From NCBI RefSeq assembly GCF_045920555.1, contig NZ_CP174509.1:5146001-5210000 (forward strand): a stretch of DNA of 64,000 nt. The letters are read 5' to 3'. The position numbers and the translations under genes are program-made. Positions 9,009-17,090 of this stretch are shown in pieces; the first letter of the stretch is position 1; each line of letters starts with the position of its first letter. This DNA is from Pseudalkalibacillus sp045920555. GTDB lineage: Bacteria > Bacillota > Bacilli > Bacillales > Fictibacillaceae. The notes under the pieces are model-generated. The model saw only the letters and a program-made list of their open reading frames with translations. It searched no databases and had not been told where the DNA came from.

Positions 9009-10319
9009 TTATCTTGAAAGACTTGCCTGCAGAAAATTAACTTCGGCTATCACTTTCTCCTCATCAATAGTAAAGCAGCCACCGTCTTTCACAATCATCC
9101 TGCCGTCAATGTACACATCACATACATCACGTCCGCTTACAGCATAGAGTAAATGAGAATACGCCTCACTAAGCGGTTGTAAGTGAGCTTTATCATAAGG
9201 ATAAATGGTAATAAAATCCGCCTTTTTGTCTGCTTCCAGTGAACCCGTATGACTCATGCCAATAGCTTCAGCCCCTATTCGTGTGGCCATGGCCAACGCC
9301 GTTTGTGCAGGGAATTTAGTTGCATCTTTATAAATACCTTTTTGCAGCAATGCAGCGGTTCTTGTTTCCTCAAACATATCAAAGTTGTTATTGGAAGCTA
9401 CGCCATCCGTAGCAATCCCTACTTTAATCCCGGCATCAAGAAGACTAACAACATCAGCGATCCCTGACCCCAGCTTCAAATTGCTGATAGGATTATGAGC
9501 AACACGGACATCATACTCCTTTAATATCGCCCGTTCTTCGTCATTGAGTACCACACCATGAGCCATCACGGTTGGCTGATCAAAAAGACCTAAAAGTCGA
9601 AGATGCTCGACAGGACTAACCCCGTAACGTTTTTTGATATCTAGAACTTCAAAATCCGTCTCCGAAACATGAATGTGCACCATCAAATCATTCTCTTTAG
9701 CAATACGTACGCTTTCTACAATCGATTCTGGGGTACAAGCATATGGGCTATGAGGTGCCACCATAGTTGTTAAACGACCATTTGCAAAACTCTTATAGTT
9801 CTTGGAAAATCTCTCAGCTTCTATGAGATTCACTCTCTGTTCTTTTTCTGTACCAAAACTAAAAATCGTATAGGAAAAAGCCCCACGAATCCCTGTCTCG
9901 CCAATCGCTTGCATTACAGCACCCGGTTCTATACCATTCGGATTGAACATATCTGAGAATGTAGTTGTTCCCGATTTTAACATCTCCAATATACCAAGCT
10001 GGGCACTTACTGAAGCGATTTCTGTTGTAAACTGAGCCTCAATCGGCCAGATTTTTGTTTCCAACCATGGCTTCAACAACATATCATCTCCTATGCCACG
10101 TAAGAGAGTCATCACAATATGCGAGTGAACATTCACAAGGCCAGGCAGAACCCATTTTCCACCTAGATCGACCACTTGATCTGCATCTGCCATCCGATCT
10201 AGAGAATGCGGACCGATGTAAGAGATAAATTGATCTGCAACGATCATCATACCGTTTTCAAAGATTTGATTTTCCTTATCCATAGTAAAGAAGGTAGCGT
10301 TTACATAAACAGTTCTCAA
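9009..10319 (-). CDS. mtaD: amidohydrolase, MTA/SAH deaminase family
   Basis: A 436-residue metal-dependent deaminase of the TrzN/AtzA-MtaD group, which removes the 6-amino group of S-adenosylhomocysteine, 5'-methylthioadenosine or related adenosines. Metal ligands are visible as HSH (about residue 66) in VNVHSHIVMTLLRG, MVHIHVSE, MAHGVVL and the aspartate in GIATDGVASNNN. Cytosolic. I use TTG 10317-10319 as start: GGAGGAGAG lies 6 nt upstream and the protein then begins RTVYVNATFFTMD like its relatives; longer reading adds no conserved sequence. It precedes the purine nucleoside phosphorylase pseudogene on the same strand, so deamination products could enter purine salvage. Three TTGTATA copies sit in its leader and may be GntR targets. 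Confidence 0.85.
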   Translation of the reverse strand: MRTVYVNATFFTMDKENQIFENGMMIVADQFISYIGPHSLDRMADADQVVDLGGKWVLPGLVNVHSHIVMTLLRGIGDDMLLKPWLETKIWPIEAQFTTEIASVSAQLGILEMLKSGTTTFSDMFNPNGIEPGAVMQAIGETGIRGAFSYTIFSFGTEKEQRVNLIEAERFSKNYKSFANGRLTTMVAPHSPYACTPESIVESVRIAKENDLMVHIHVSETDFEVLDIKKRYGVSPVEHLRLLGLFDQPTVMAHGVVLNDEERAILKEYDVRVAHNPISNLKLGSGIADVVSLLDAGIKVGIATDGVASNNNFDMFEETRTAALLQKGIYKDATKFPAQTALAMATRIGAEAIGMSHTGSLEADKKADFITIYPYDKAHLQPLSEAYSHLLYAVSGRDVCDVYIDGRMIVKDGGCFTIDEEKVIAEVNFLQASLSR

Positions 10320-10358
10320 TAATATCTCTCCTCCAAAATCATTTCGATTGTCCAAAAG

Positions 10359-10385
10359 TTGTATAGTTGTATATAAACTTGTATA
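10359..10385. promoter_or_regulatory. three direct TTGTATA repeats
   Basis: TTGTATA occurs at 10359, 10367 and 10379, within 70 bases of the deaminase start codon. A similar TTGTAT lies in the leader of the GntR gene. This is a candidate binding region for that regulator; the motif is AT-rich, so chance is not excluded. Confidence 0.35.
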
Positions 10386-10521
10386 AAATTTATTAGTGAA
10401 AATAATAGCACACAATAAATCGGACAACAATATATTTTTTTAATAAACAAAAAACAGCGCATTTCAAAAGAAATTACACTGCTTTAAATGAATTGATTAT
10501 CAACTTGAAAAATCGGTTCAA

Positions 10522-11265
10522 TTATTTAGATGCATTGATCATTATTTGACTTAACTCAGCTGGTATATAGTATTTATTATAAACAACTGGATATTTGTCG
10601 CTGATGTATACACTTTCTAATATTAAATCACATTCATTTCCGTTGAAAATTTGATATTTTAGCGATGGTGAATTGATTGAGTTGGAACGCTTAATTTCGA
10701 TAGATGATGAATTCGCAAGCTCATATACTTTTTGGTCAAGCATTTCTAATATTTGTTGTTCATTCTGTAAATCTAAATCTAATTCAGAAACTGCTTCTAT
10801 TGCCATCATTGTAAAAGCATAAGCTACTACCAGATTACCTCTTTTATACCAGCGTTCAAAAGCAACAACTGCGGTCATATTACTACGATGTAATACTTGT
10901 TTGGCATAGTCACTTACTAGTTCGATTCTAAAATTTATTTCCACGTCTTCCACTTTTTCTGGGTAGCATTTATATAAGGGATTCCCCAACTTTTCCAGTC
11001 CAGGCATATTTTTATTTTTGTGGTACTTTGTAATAAAATTACCTTTACCATGGATATTTTTAACTAATCCATCTTCTTGTAAGAGGGACAAAGCATGCCT
11101 TAATGTCATTCTGCTGACACCAAATACTTTTGCCAATTCAGGTTCCGTTGGGAGCTTACTGTCAGGAGGAAACGTTCCATCCATAATAAGTTTATACAAT
11201 TTATCATAAACAATGGCAAATAATGGACGTTTAGTTTTATTAAGATCATTAAGTTTATTATTCAT
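10522..11265 (-). CDS. GntR family regulator, HutC/UTRA subfamily
   Basis: A 247-residue regulator. Residues about 12-75 form the GntR winged helix: PLFAIVYDKLYKLIMDG, LPTEPELAKVFGVSRMTLR, then the HALSLLQEDGLVKNIHGKGNF wing. The C-terminal part (about 90-245) has the UTRA ligand-binding layout, with FERWYKRGNLVVAY and a terminal LILESVYISDKYPVVY strand pair. I start at ATG 11263-11265, which has AAAGGTG 9 nt upstream; an upstream in-frame extension exists but lacks a better site. It is transcribed towards the purine block and probably controls the deaminase, phosphorylase and permease genes in response to a purine or adenosine-derived ligand. That assignment is by position only. Confidence 0.85.
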   Translation of the reverse strand: MNNKLNDLNKTKRPLFAIVYDKLYKLIMDGTFPPDSKLPTEPELAKVFGVSRMTLRHALSLLQEDGLVKNIHGKGNFITKYHKNKNMPGLEKLGNPLYKCYPEKVEDVEINFRIELVSDYAKQVLHRSNMTAVVAFERWYKRGNLVVAYAFTMMAIEAVSELDLDLQNEQQILEMLDQKVYELANSSSIEIKRSNSINSPSLKYQIFNGNECDLILESVYISDKYPVVYNKYYIPAELSQIMINASK

Positions 11266-11473
11266 TTTTATGCACACCTTTAAATAGAATTGCCTATTCA
11301 TTATATAAACAATCTAAAATACAATACAAGTTATTCCCTGTTTATAATTCACTTATATAATACAGTATAAATTGTACGGTACTATGAAATGAGAAATTTA
11401 ATACCCACTCCCAACATTAATGAAAGAGACTCCCAATGCCTATTATAAAGCACGGGAGCCTACCGAAAAGTAC

Positions 11474-11956
11474 TTAAAGCAATATATCTTGAAATCCAAC
11501 CTCTGTAACTTTTTCATTTTCAAATTTTATTCCCACACCATGTTCGATCTCCCAAGAACAATCACAAATGAATCCTGCTGTTCTATTGTCTTCATCAAAT
11601 AACATTGGAATCATTATTTGTTTAGGTGTGACTAGAGTATATAATCCTTTTTCATCTGTTATCTCTGGCACATTTTTTTGTTTTTCTATTTCAGAAAGTT
11701 GAGCTCTATAATTAGGGCTTTCGGATTGATAATACTTAAATAGTGCTTCTTCAGCATCTTTTATTCTTAAATCGATGTTATTAAAAAAATGTTCATAAGA
11801 ATCTATCTGTAAATCCTCAAAATCAGCATCTTCATCTGCATCAATTACTACCTGTAAAGTTCTTTTCTCACCGAGCATATACAACTCGATTTTTTTCACC
11901 CAACCATAGTTGTAGTATAGTTTACCAAAAATATCATGGTTAATTTCTTTACTCAA
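11474..11956 (-). CDS. probable immunity protein (DUF6985-like)
   Basis: A 160-residue acidic soluble protein. The C-terminal half ends in CSWEIEHGVGIKFENEKVTE and VGFQDILL, the pattern of the DUF6985/DUF2004-like immunity domains that I know from polymorphic toxin loci. The TTG start at 11954-11956 follows AAGGTGAGG. The gene lies 14 bases downstream of a secreted HNH-type toxin gene in the same orientation, the classic toxin-immunity arrangement. It should sit in the cytosol and block the nuclease domain of the incoming or misdirected toxin. The toxin gene is frameshifted while this gene is intact, as often seen when immunity is still under selection. The family assignment is from memory of its tail motif; the pairing is inference. 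Confidence 0.65.
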   Translation of the reverse strand: MSKEINHDIFGKLYYNYGWVKKIELYMLGEKRTLQVVIDADEDADFEDLQIDSYEHFFNNIDLRIKDAEEALFKYYQSESPNYRAQLSEIEKQKNVPEITDEKGLYTLVTPKQIMIPMLFDEDNRTAGFICDCSWEIEHGVGIKFENEKVTEVGFQDILL

Positions 11957-11970
11957 ATTGCCTCACCTTC

Positions 11971-13708
11971 CTATTCTAAAAGTTTCTTAACTTCGGCTAC
12001 TCCTCCAAGGTGGCCAAACTTACTGTTTATTTCTGTTGGAACAAGCTGCATTGTTTTCATGTCGTTCAGCTCATGCCAAGTTAATTTTTCAGTTTTTCTC
12101 ATTTTTACAATTTCTTTTCGCGATACTCCCAATTCTTTGGCAAGTATTTCGTCGGCCTCTCTAAAATTAATTCTTCTATCAACAGACATATTTGGTATTT
12201 CGACTTGGCCCCTACTAACTGGCGAAAAGTCAGGTATAGCATCTCTATAATTTACACCATTTCGACTTACTTTATTTAAAATAAGATTAACACTTTCATA
12301 ATCTGATATAAATGTTGATTCTCCGCGTTGTCCAGTCCATTTTCCATTATTAACAGGAGTTTGGGCTAATCTTTCTTGGTAAGTACTTAATGGTATTTTG
12401 TAACCAACATTGTGATTTACCTTAAGGTTGGTAATTTTATTATCATTGTTTCTTATTATGACCCCAATGTCATCCCCAGCAACTGTTCTATCCAATCCAA
12501 CAGTACCCAATCCATTGACCTTATCTGGATTAACCGTAATGTGGTTGTTTCCATCAATAATTGTCCTTGTTTTGGATGATCCTTGTGCTATACCAGTATC
12601 TTCTACTACGTTACTTGTCCTTTTCCCTGCCTGGCTAACTGCGGTGTCGGAGACTTGGGTTGTAGTCTGTGCGACTTGTGGTGTGCCTTTGATCATTGGC
12701 ACAGCTTTCGTCACTCCTACGGCTAAAAACGGAAGGGTTACGGCAATCACCGTTACGGTTGCGGCTGTTTTAATGTTCGGCATCTTCCCTTGAAAGAGGT
12801 TCCCTAACGTGTATTCCGAGCCGCCCGCGACACCGCCCCCGATCGAATAACCGGCAATCTTAGACCTGAACATGGTGGTTGCTGTACGCGCCAATGGACC
12901 TGCGAGCGTCCCAGCTGCACCCCAAACGACCATATCCTTGGCCATGACCATCGGATCAAGTGGTTCACCATGGACGAGATATCCGTAGAGATACATCCCT
13001 CCAGCAACACCAGCAAGAAATCCCGCCGCTGATCAACCCTGTTCGTCCGATGAAACCACCGATCATACGCAGCCCAGTTCCCGCAACAGAAGCGCCTTTC
13101 GCACCCCAGGCTGCAAAACGGGTCCCGCGTAAGAACAGACCTGCACCACCTGGAACCATGCCGAGCCCCATCCAAGCCAAACCGCCTAGAAAGCTGATGT
13201 TATCAGTCGTAGCTGCATACATTCCATAGCTTAATCCACCGCCAGCACCCATGACCAGCGCCGCACCTGCAGCTAATGGCGTGAAAGCGACTGCACCGGC
13301 TAAAACAACTGCTCCACCACCGAGAATGATCAGCGATTTCGTCCAGCCGTTCTGTTCCATCCACCATTCATTCATCGCCTGCATACCGTCTTCAACTTTA
13401 CCTTTTACCCACTCATAGCCATCGGATACCTTGTCCCCAACAAAATCAATGGTATCTATACCTGCTTGAATCAATGGATTGATGATTGGCTTTATTTTTT
13501 CATTGGTAATATCCCATATCTTTCCGAGTACCCCTTTGTCCTCTTCCTCTTTTGGTGGGAATCCAGTCGATTTCGTCGGCTGCAAGGAGTTATCTTCGTA
13601 CTCGAATTTACCGATATTTGAATCTGCGTATGTAACCTGTTGAATACCGAATCCAACAAACAGCACCACCAGGGTAAGTAGAATAGAGATCCATTTCTTC
13701 CTGTCCAT
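11971..13708 (-). pseudogene. secreted polymorphic toxin with HNH/EndoVII-type nuclease, frameshifted
   Basis: The 5' part (from ATG 13706-13708, with AAGGTGG 8 nt upstream) encodes a signal peptide (MDRKKWISILLTLVVLFVGF), a region rich in acidic residues, and glycine-rich hydrophobic segments. Near 13021-13030 the frame switches: the natural continuation FLAGVAGGMYLYGYLVHGEP is one frame over and runs to 11971. The combined span of 1738 bases is one base more than a multiple of three, which fits a single inserted base in the GCGGCGGG tract. The last 60 residues carry the nuclease signature LTWHELNDMKTMQLVP, then FGHLGG, typical of WHH-type HNH/Endonuclease VII toxins. The intact protein would have about 578 residues. 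It is not of the LXG type, since it starts with a Sec signal. An immunity gene follows directly. Confidence 0.7.
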
Positions 13709-13800
13709 CCGTTCAGCCACCTTCCATTTTCATCCTACTATAATCATACCTATCCACAATTGGAAGTTCTATCAACCGTATCGTAAAAAAACAAAAATAA

Positions 13801-13824
13801 GAGTTTCCTAACATGAGGAAACTC
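13801..13824 (-). terminator. hairpin terminator, minus strand
   Basis: GAGTTTCCT and AGGAAACTC form a 9-bp stem with a 6-nt loop. On the minus strand it is followed by a T-rich tract. It probably stops read-through from the amidase operon into the toxin gene. Confidence 0.7.
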
Positions 13825-14015
13825 CTACACCCAATGATTTTTCTAGTAAGATTGCAATGAAATACTTTTAGATAAAAGCTATTAGGACTTTTTTGAGTTC
13901 CGCATACTCCGTATTTTTAGACTTAGCACCATGTTTACAGGGCAACTTAGCTCAAAAAGGACTGCTCAAGTACAGAAAACCAACCAGAAATACCTTTCAA
14001 AAAACAAAAAAAGAG

Positions 14016-14036
14016 TAAAACGCCGAGCGTTTTACA
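14016..14036. repeat. 9-bp perfect hairpin next to repeat copy 2
   Basis: GTAAAACGC and GCGTTTTAC pair around CGA. Like the hairpin at 2722-2765 it directly precedes a copy of the dispersed repeat. Confidence 0.5.
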
Positions 14037-14051
14037 TCCAAATTGAGACAA

Positions 14052-14095
14052 AAAGCGGTGGGAGGCTAACTATAGTCCTCTTTCCTTTTTCGACA
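14052..14095 (+). repeat. dispersed repeat, copy 2
   Basis: This matches 2771-2813: a G-rich start (GCGGTGGGAGG), ACTATAGTCC, a pyrimidine tract, TTTTTCGACA. See copy 1. Confidence 0.5.
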
Positions 14096-14122
14096 TGAAG
14101 TCCGTTACCATCAACGTTGAAA

Positions 14123-14153
14123 ATCCCTTATTGTTCTGTAAGCAATAGGGGAT
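14123..14153 (-). terminator. terminator after carbon-nitrogen hydrolase
   Basis: On the minus strand, ATCCCCTATTG pairs with CAATAAGGGAT around a 9-nt loop with one mismatch, followed by TTTTC. It lies 4 bases past the stop codon of the hydrolase gene. Confidence 0.7.
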
Positions 14154-14157
14154 CAAT

Positions 14158-15024
14158 TCAAGTGATTTTACGATGCAGTTCTCCAAGTCGCTCATACATT
14201 TTTGTAGTAAGGTCTCTCAGCACGGGGAAGTATGGTCGGATCTCGTTGTGTTTTTGAATATCCAATTCTCCAACGGTAATCCCTTCCCCTTCATAAGGGG
14301 CTTTACATATAACCGGCGTACCTGGGACTTTTGTTTCTTTATCTCCTGCTCCTATGATGCATCCTCCGCCCCAATATTCCGTATTCCCTTCTTTACCGAC
14401 CAGGTTCGTATAGACGAAATTGACCGTATTTTCCATTGCCCGGACCTTGACGATCGGCTCAAATATATCCTTCTCAAAAGAAGGGGAACCTGAAATTCCA
14501 ACGATAATATCTGCGCCTTTCAAGGTTAACATCCGTGCCAATTCCGGAAAGAAAATATCATAACAAATCAACACACCGATCTTCCCAATAGCAGTATCAA
14601 AAACCGGTAAGTCTTCACCGGCCTTGAAGTACCTTCTGTCTGGGAAAGCACCTGGACCAGCTTGATCTGTTGCATGGCCCGGAAGTGTATTCTTTCTCCA
14701 TTTCCCGATGTAACCCTCTGGACCAACCAATGCAGCTGCATTATAAAGGATACCGTTTATGCTTTTCTCTGGCATGCCCCAAATAATATAAACACCATGT
14801 TCAGAAGCTAGCTCTTCAAAAAAGCTCGTAGCGTCTCCAGGAATCTGTTCAGCCACTTGGAAGAACTCATCCCCGCAATTGTATCCCGTCAACGCAAGCT
14901 CAGGAAAAACTACTAATCTTGCACCACTTTCAACTGCTTCTTCAGTATATCGTTTCATTTTTTCAAGGTTATTGTTCTTCATCCCCGTGTCTGGGGTGAT
15001 TTGTCCAACCGCTACTTTTACCAT
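14158..15024 (-). CDS. carbon-nitrogen hydrolase (nitrilase superfamily amidase)
   Basis: A 288-residue cytosolic amidase with the complete Glu-Lys-Cys triad: E42 in VVFPELALTGYN, K111 in KWRKNTLP, C154 in VLICYDIFFPELAR. Superfamily members cleave amide or carbamyl C-N bonds; the exact substrate is not readable. Its gene is 46 bases after the PRD regulator and on the same strand as the alpha-mannosidase/PTS genes, so it is probably the last gene of that operon, with a terminator right after it. Amidases are not part of the E. coli mng set. One possibility is deamidation of a mannosylated amide such as mannosylglyceramide or its aglycone; this is inference from context only. Length and motif spacing are normal. 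Confidence 0.85.
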   Translation of the reverse strand: MVKVAVGQITPDTGMKNNNLEKMKRYTEEAVESGARLVVFPELALTGYNCGDEFFQVAEQIPGDATSFFEELASEHGVYIIWGMPEKSINGILYNAAALVGPEGYIGKWRKNTLPGHATDQAGPGAFPDRRYFKAGEDLPVFDTAIGKIGVLICYDIFFPELARMLTLKGADIIVGISGSPSFEKDIFEPIVKVRAMENTVNFVYTNLVGKEGNTEYWGGGCIIGAGDKETKVPGTPVICKAPYEGEGITVGELDIQKHNEIRPYFPVLRDLTTKMYERLGELHRKIT

Positions 15025-15070
15025 GTGAATGACCTCCTGACCTCTTATCTATCCGAAATATCTTTTCAAT

Positions 15071-17038
15071 TTACTTTGACTTCTCCAATTTTGCCATGAT
15101 TTCAGTAAAGCTTGAGGTTTTACAAAGTTCAGCGACCAACTTCTTATCCTGAACGATTGTCCACAGTCTATTGAACAAGGGGCTGAATTCCTCTTTATCC
15201 TTTTCATTCAACGCAAGGAGCAATATAAATTGGACGGTATGCTCTCCCCATTTGACCGGCTTTTTCAGTATTCCTATTGCGATGCATGAATCTAAGGCAT
15301 TCGGTTTTATCGGGTGAGGGATCGCTACTAGATTCCCGATTGAAGTAGGTGATATTTCTTCCCTTTCAAGGACAGAATCCACATAGTCATCATTGACATA
15401 TCCTTTAACATTCAAGGTATATGACATCGATTTGATGATTCCAACCGGATCCGTTTTATCGAGTTCAGGGAAAAATAAGTCCTCATTGAATAGATTTTGT
15501 AATTTTTCGAAGGATTTTTCCTTGTCTTCATTCAAGTATTTACTCGAGATATAATCTTTCACTTTATCGACGTCATCCTCCGTCAACAAAGCGTTGATTT
15601 CCAGTATTGGTATTGTGGTGTCTTCTTTGACCGGTACCGTGGTTAAAATCAGATCCACCTCGTCCTCAATATCCGTCAAGGAATACGAAGGATAGGTCCC
15701 TACAATCGTCAATCCAGGGAATTTACTTTCGATACTGGCTGCTAATAATTTGGCTGTTCCCATACCTGATGAACAGACCACCGCAACCCTCTTTATTTCA
15801 CGTTTTTTCTTGTTTTTCATCCGTTCTATTGCTGCAGCCAAATGTACCGCAATGTATGCTATTTCATCTTCATTGATGGTTAGATCACATTTATTCTGTA
15901 TGACTTCTGAAGCTAAAATTGCAAGATCGAATGAAAAGGGATAGCTATTTTTAATTTCCTTAAGCATTGGATTTTGGAGGTTCATTTTGTATCTCAATCG
16001 GTTCAACGCAGATCTCAAATGTAAACCTAGACCGTAGATAAGCTCATCATCTTCATCTAGTTCTAGCCGATAAACACGTTTGATTTCAGACAGGATATCA
16101 ATGATAAGTTGATAATTACTCTCTCCGATCAAAGCGATGAAGTCATCCTGTGAAAGTTTGCCGTCCTGAAATTGTTTGGCTCCAAGAAGATGGATGGTGA
16201 TATACGCCACTTCTTCTTTCGGAATTTTAATGAAGAAAGCCTCTTCTAAGGATGTGACGATATGTGAGGCGACAAAGTATTCCTTCTTGCCTTTCAGATG
16301 TTTCATATCGATTGAACCATGCTCGATGCTTTTGCCTTTTTTGATTCGCTGGATTCCGATTGCAATGTGCATGATCAAATTGTTTAGAGGGAGATCCGCA
16401 ATATTAAACGGTAATTGTTTGATATGTTTCTTGGTGATCGCTTTGATCAAATCAATGTCGATCCCCTCTACTACTGAATGACTTTCTTCCTTTTCGCTTT
16501 GATCATGTTTAAAATCAGACAGATAGGCAGAAAGACAGAAGCGTATATTCATTTCATTACCGACGAGCTTGATCCCATAGTTGGGCTTTTTGAATAACGA
16601 GATATCGAATTTGCTTAATAGCTTTTCTACCTGCTTCAAGTCATTATCAACTGTCGATTTACTCACATATAATTCATCTGCCAATTGTTCAATCGTAATG
16701 AAATCGTCTGCCATGACAATGCTTTTTAAAATATAGAGCACTCTCTCCTCCGGCAGTACAGGTACTTTATTTTCGACCTGTGTATCTATTTGAAACAGTT
16801 CTTCTATCAATTCTTGGATTTCGGCATCTGGTTTCGGGTCAATAAAATACCCTACACCTCTTTGAGCATCAATCTGTACGCCGATCTTTTTCAACTCTTT
16901 ATTCAAGGAGGCTATATCGTTCCTTACCGTTCGCGATGTAACCCCTAAAATCTTTGATAGATATTCGCCCGTCACAGGTTCTTCATGCAGTAACAGTTCC
17001 TTGATTATCTTTTTCAAACGTGCGTTTATGATTACCAT
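15071..17038 (-). CDS. PRD-containing PTS-controlled activator (MtlR/ManR type)
   Basis: A 655-residue multidomain regulator. In order: helix-turn-helix at about 5-65 (LSKILGVTSRTVRNDIASL), a second HTH at about 105-155 (LADELYVSKSTVDNDLKQVE), two PTS regulation domains (about 190-400) with conserved histidines (LIMHIAIGIQR, YITIHLLGAKQF, LGLHLRSALNR, YIAVHLAAAIER), an EIIB-like domain with cysteine in VVCSSGMGTAKLL, and an EIIA fructose/mannitol-like domain with histidine in LVAIPHPIK. Such proteins are phosphorylated by HPr and by their cognate EII and activate transcription when substrate is present. It lies between the alpha-mannosidase and amidase genes in the PTS operon, so it should activate that operon; a 20-bp palindrome at 21891 is a candidate target. 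All domains look intact, unlike the paralogue at 25696-27633. Confidence 0.9.
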   Translation of the reverse strand: MVIINARLKKIIKELLLHEEPVTGEYLSKILGVTSRTVRNDIASLNKELKKIGVQIDAQRGVGYFIDPKPDAEIQELIEELFQIDTQVENKVPVLPEERVLYILKSIVMADDFITIEQLADELYVSKSTVDNDLKQVEKLLSKFDISLFKKPNYGIKLVGNEMNIRFCLSAYLSDFKHDQSEKEESHSVVEGIDIDLIKAITKKHIKQLPFNIADLPLNNLIMHIAIGIQRIKKGKSIEHGSIDMKHLKGKKEYFVASHIVTSLEEAFFIKIPKEEVAYITIHLLGAKQFQDGKLSQDDFIALIGESNYQLIIDILSEIKRVYRLELDEDDELIYGLGLHLRSALNRLRYKMNLQNPMLKEIKNSYPFSFDLAILASEVIQNKCDLTINEDEIAYIAVHLAAAIERMKNKKKREIKRVAVVCSSGMGTAKLLAASIESKFPGLTIVGTYPSYSLTDIEDEVDLILTTVPVKEDTTIPILEINALLTEDDVDKVKDYISSKYLNEDKEKSFEKLQNLFNEDLFFPELDKTDPVGIIKSMSYTLNVKGYVNDDYVDSVLEREEISPTSIGNLVAIPHPIKPNALDSCIAIGILKKPVKWGEHTVQFILLLALNEKDKEEFSPLFNRLWTIVQDKKLVAELCKTSSFTEIMAKLEKSK

Positions 17039-17090
17039 AAATGAACCTCCCTTCCACTCCGACTTTCTTGTAAAATCCGACTTCCTACAA

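Larger units (their letters stand above)
13709..14157. other. intergenic region between toxin and amidase genes
   Basis: About 450 bases. It holds two minus-strand terminators (13801-13824, 14123-14153), a 9-bp hairpin (14016-14036) and copy 2 of the dispersed repeat (14052-14095), and must also contain the toxin promoter. No further gene seen. Confidence 0.5.

Noticed and set aside
13803..13900. Long inverted repeat around AGGACTTTTTTGAG and CTCAAAAAGGACT near 13885-13970
   Set aside because: The arms do not pair beyond CTCAAAAA; the ends are direct rather than complementary.
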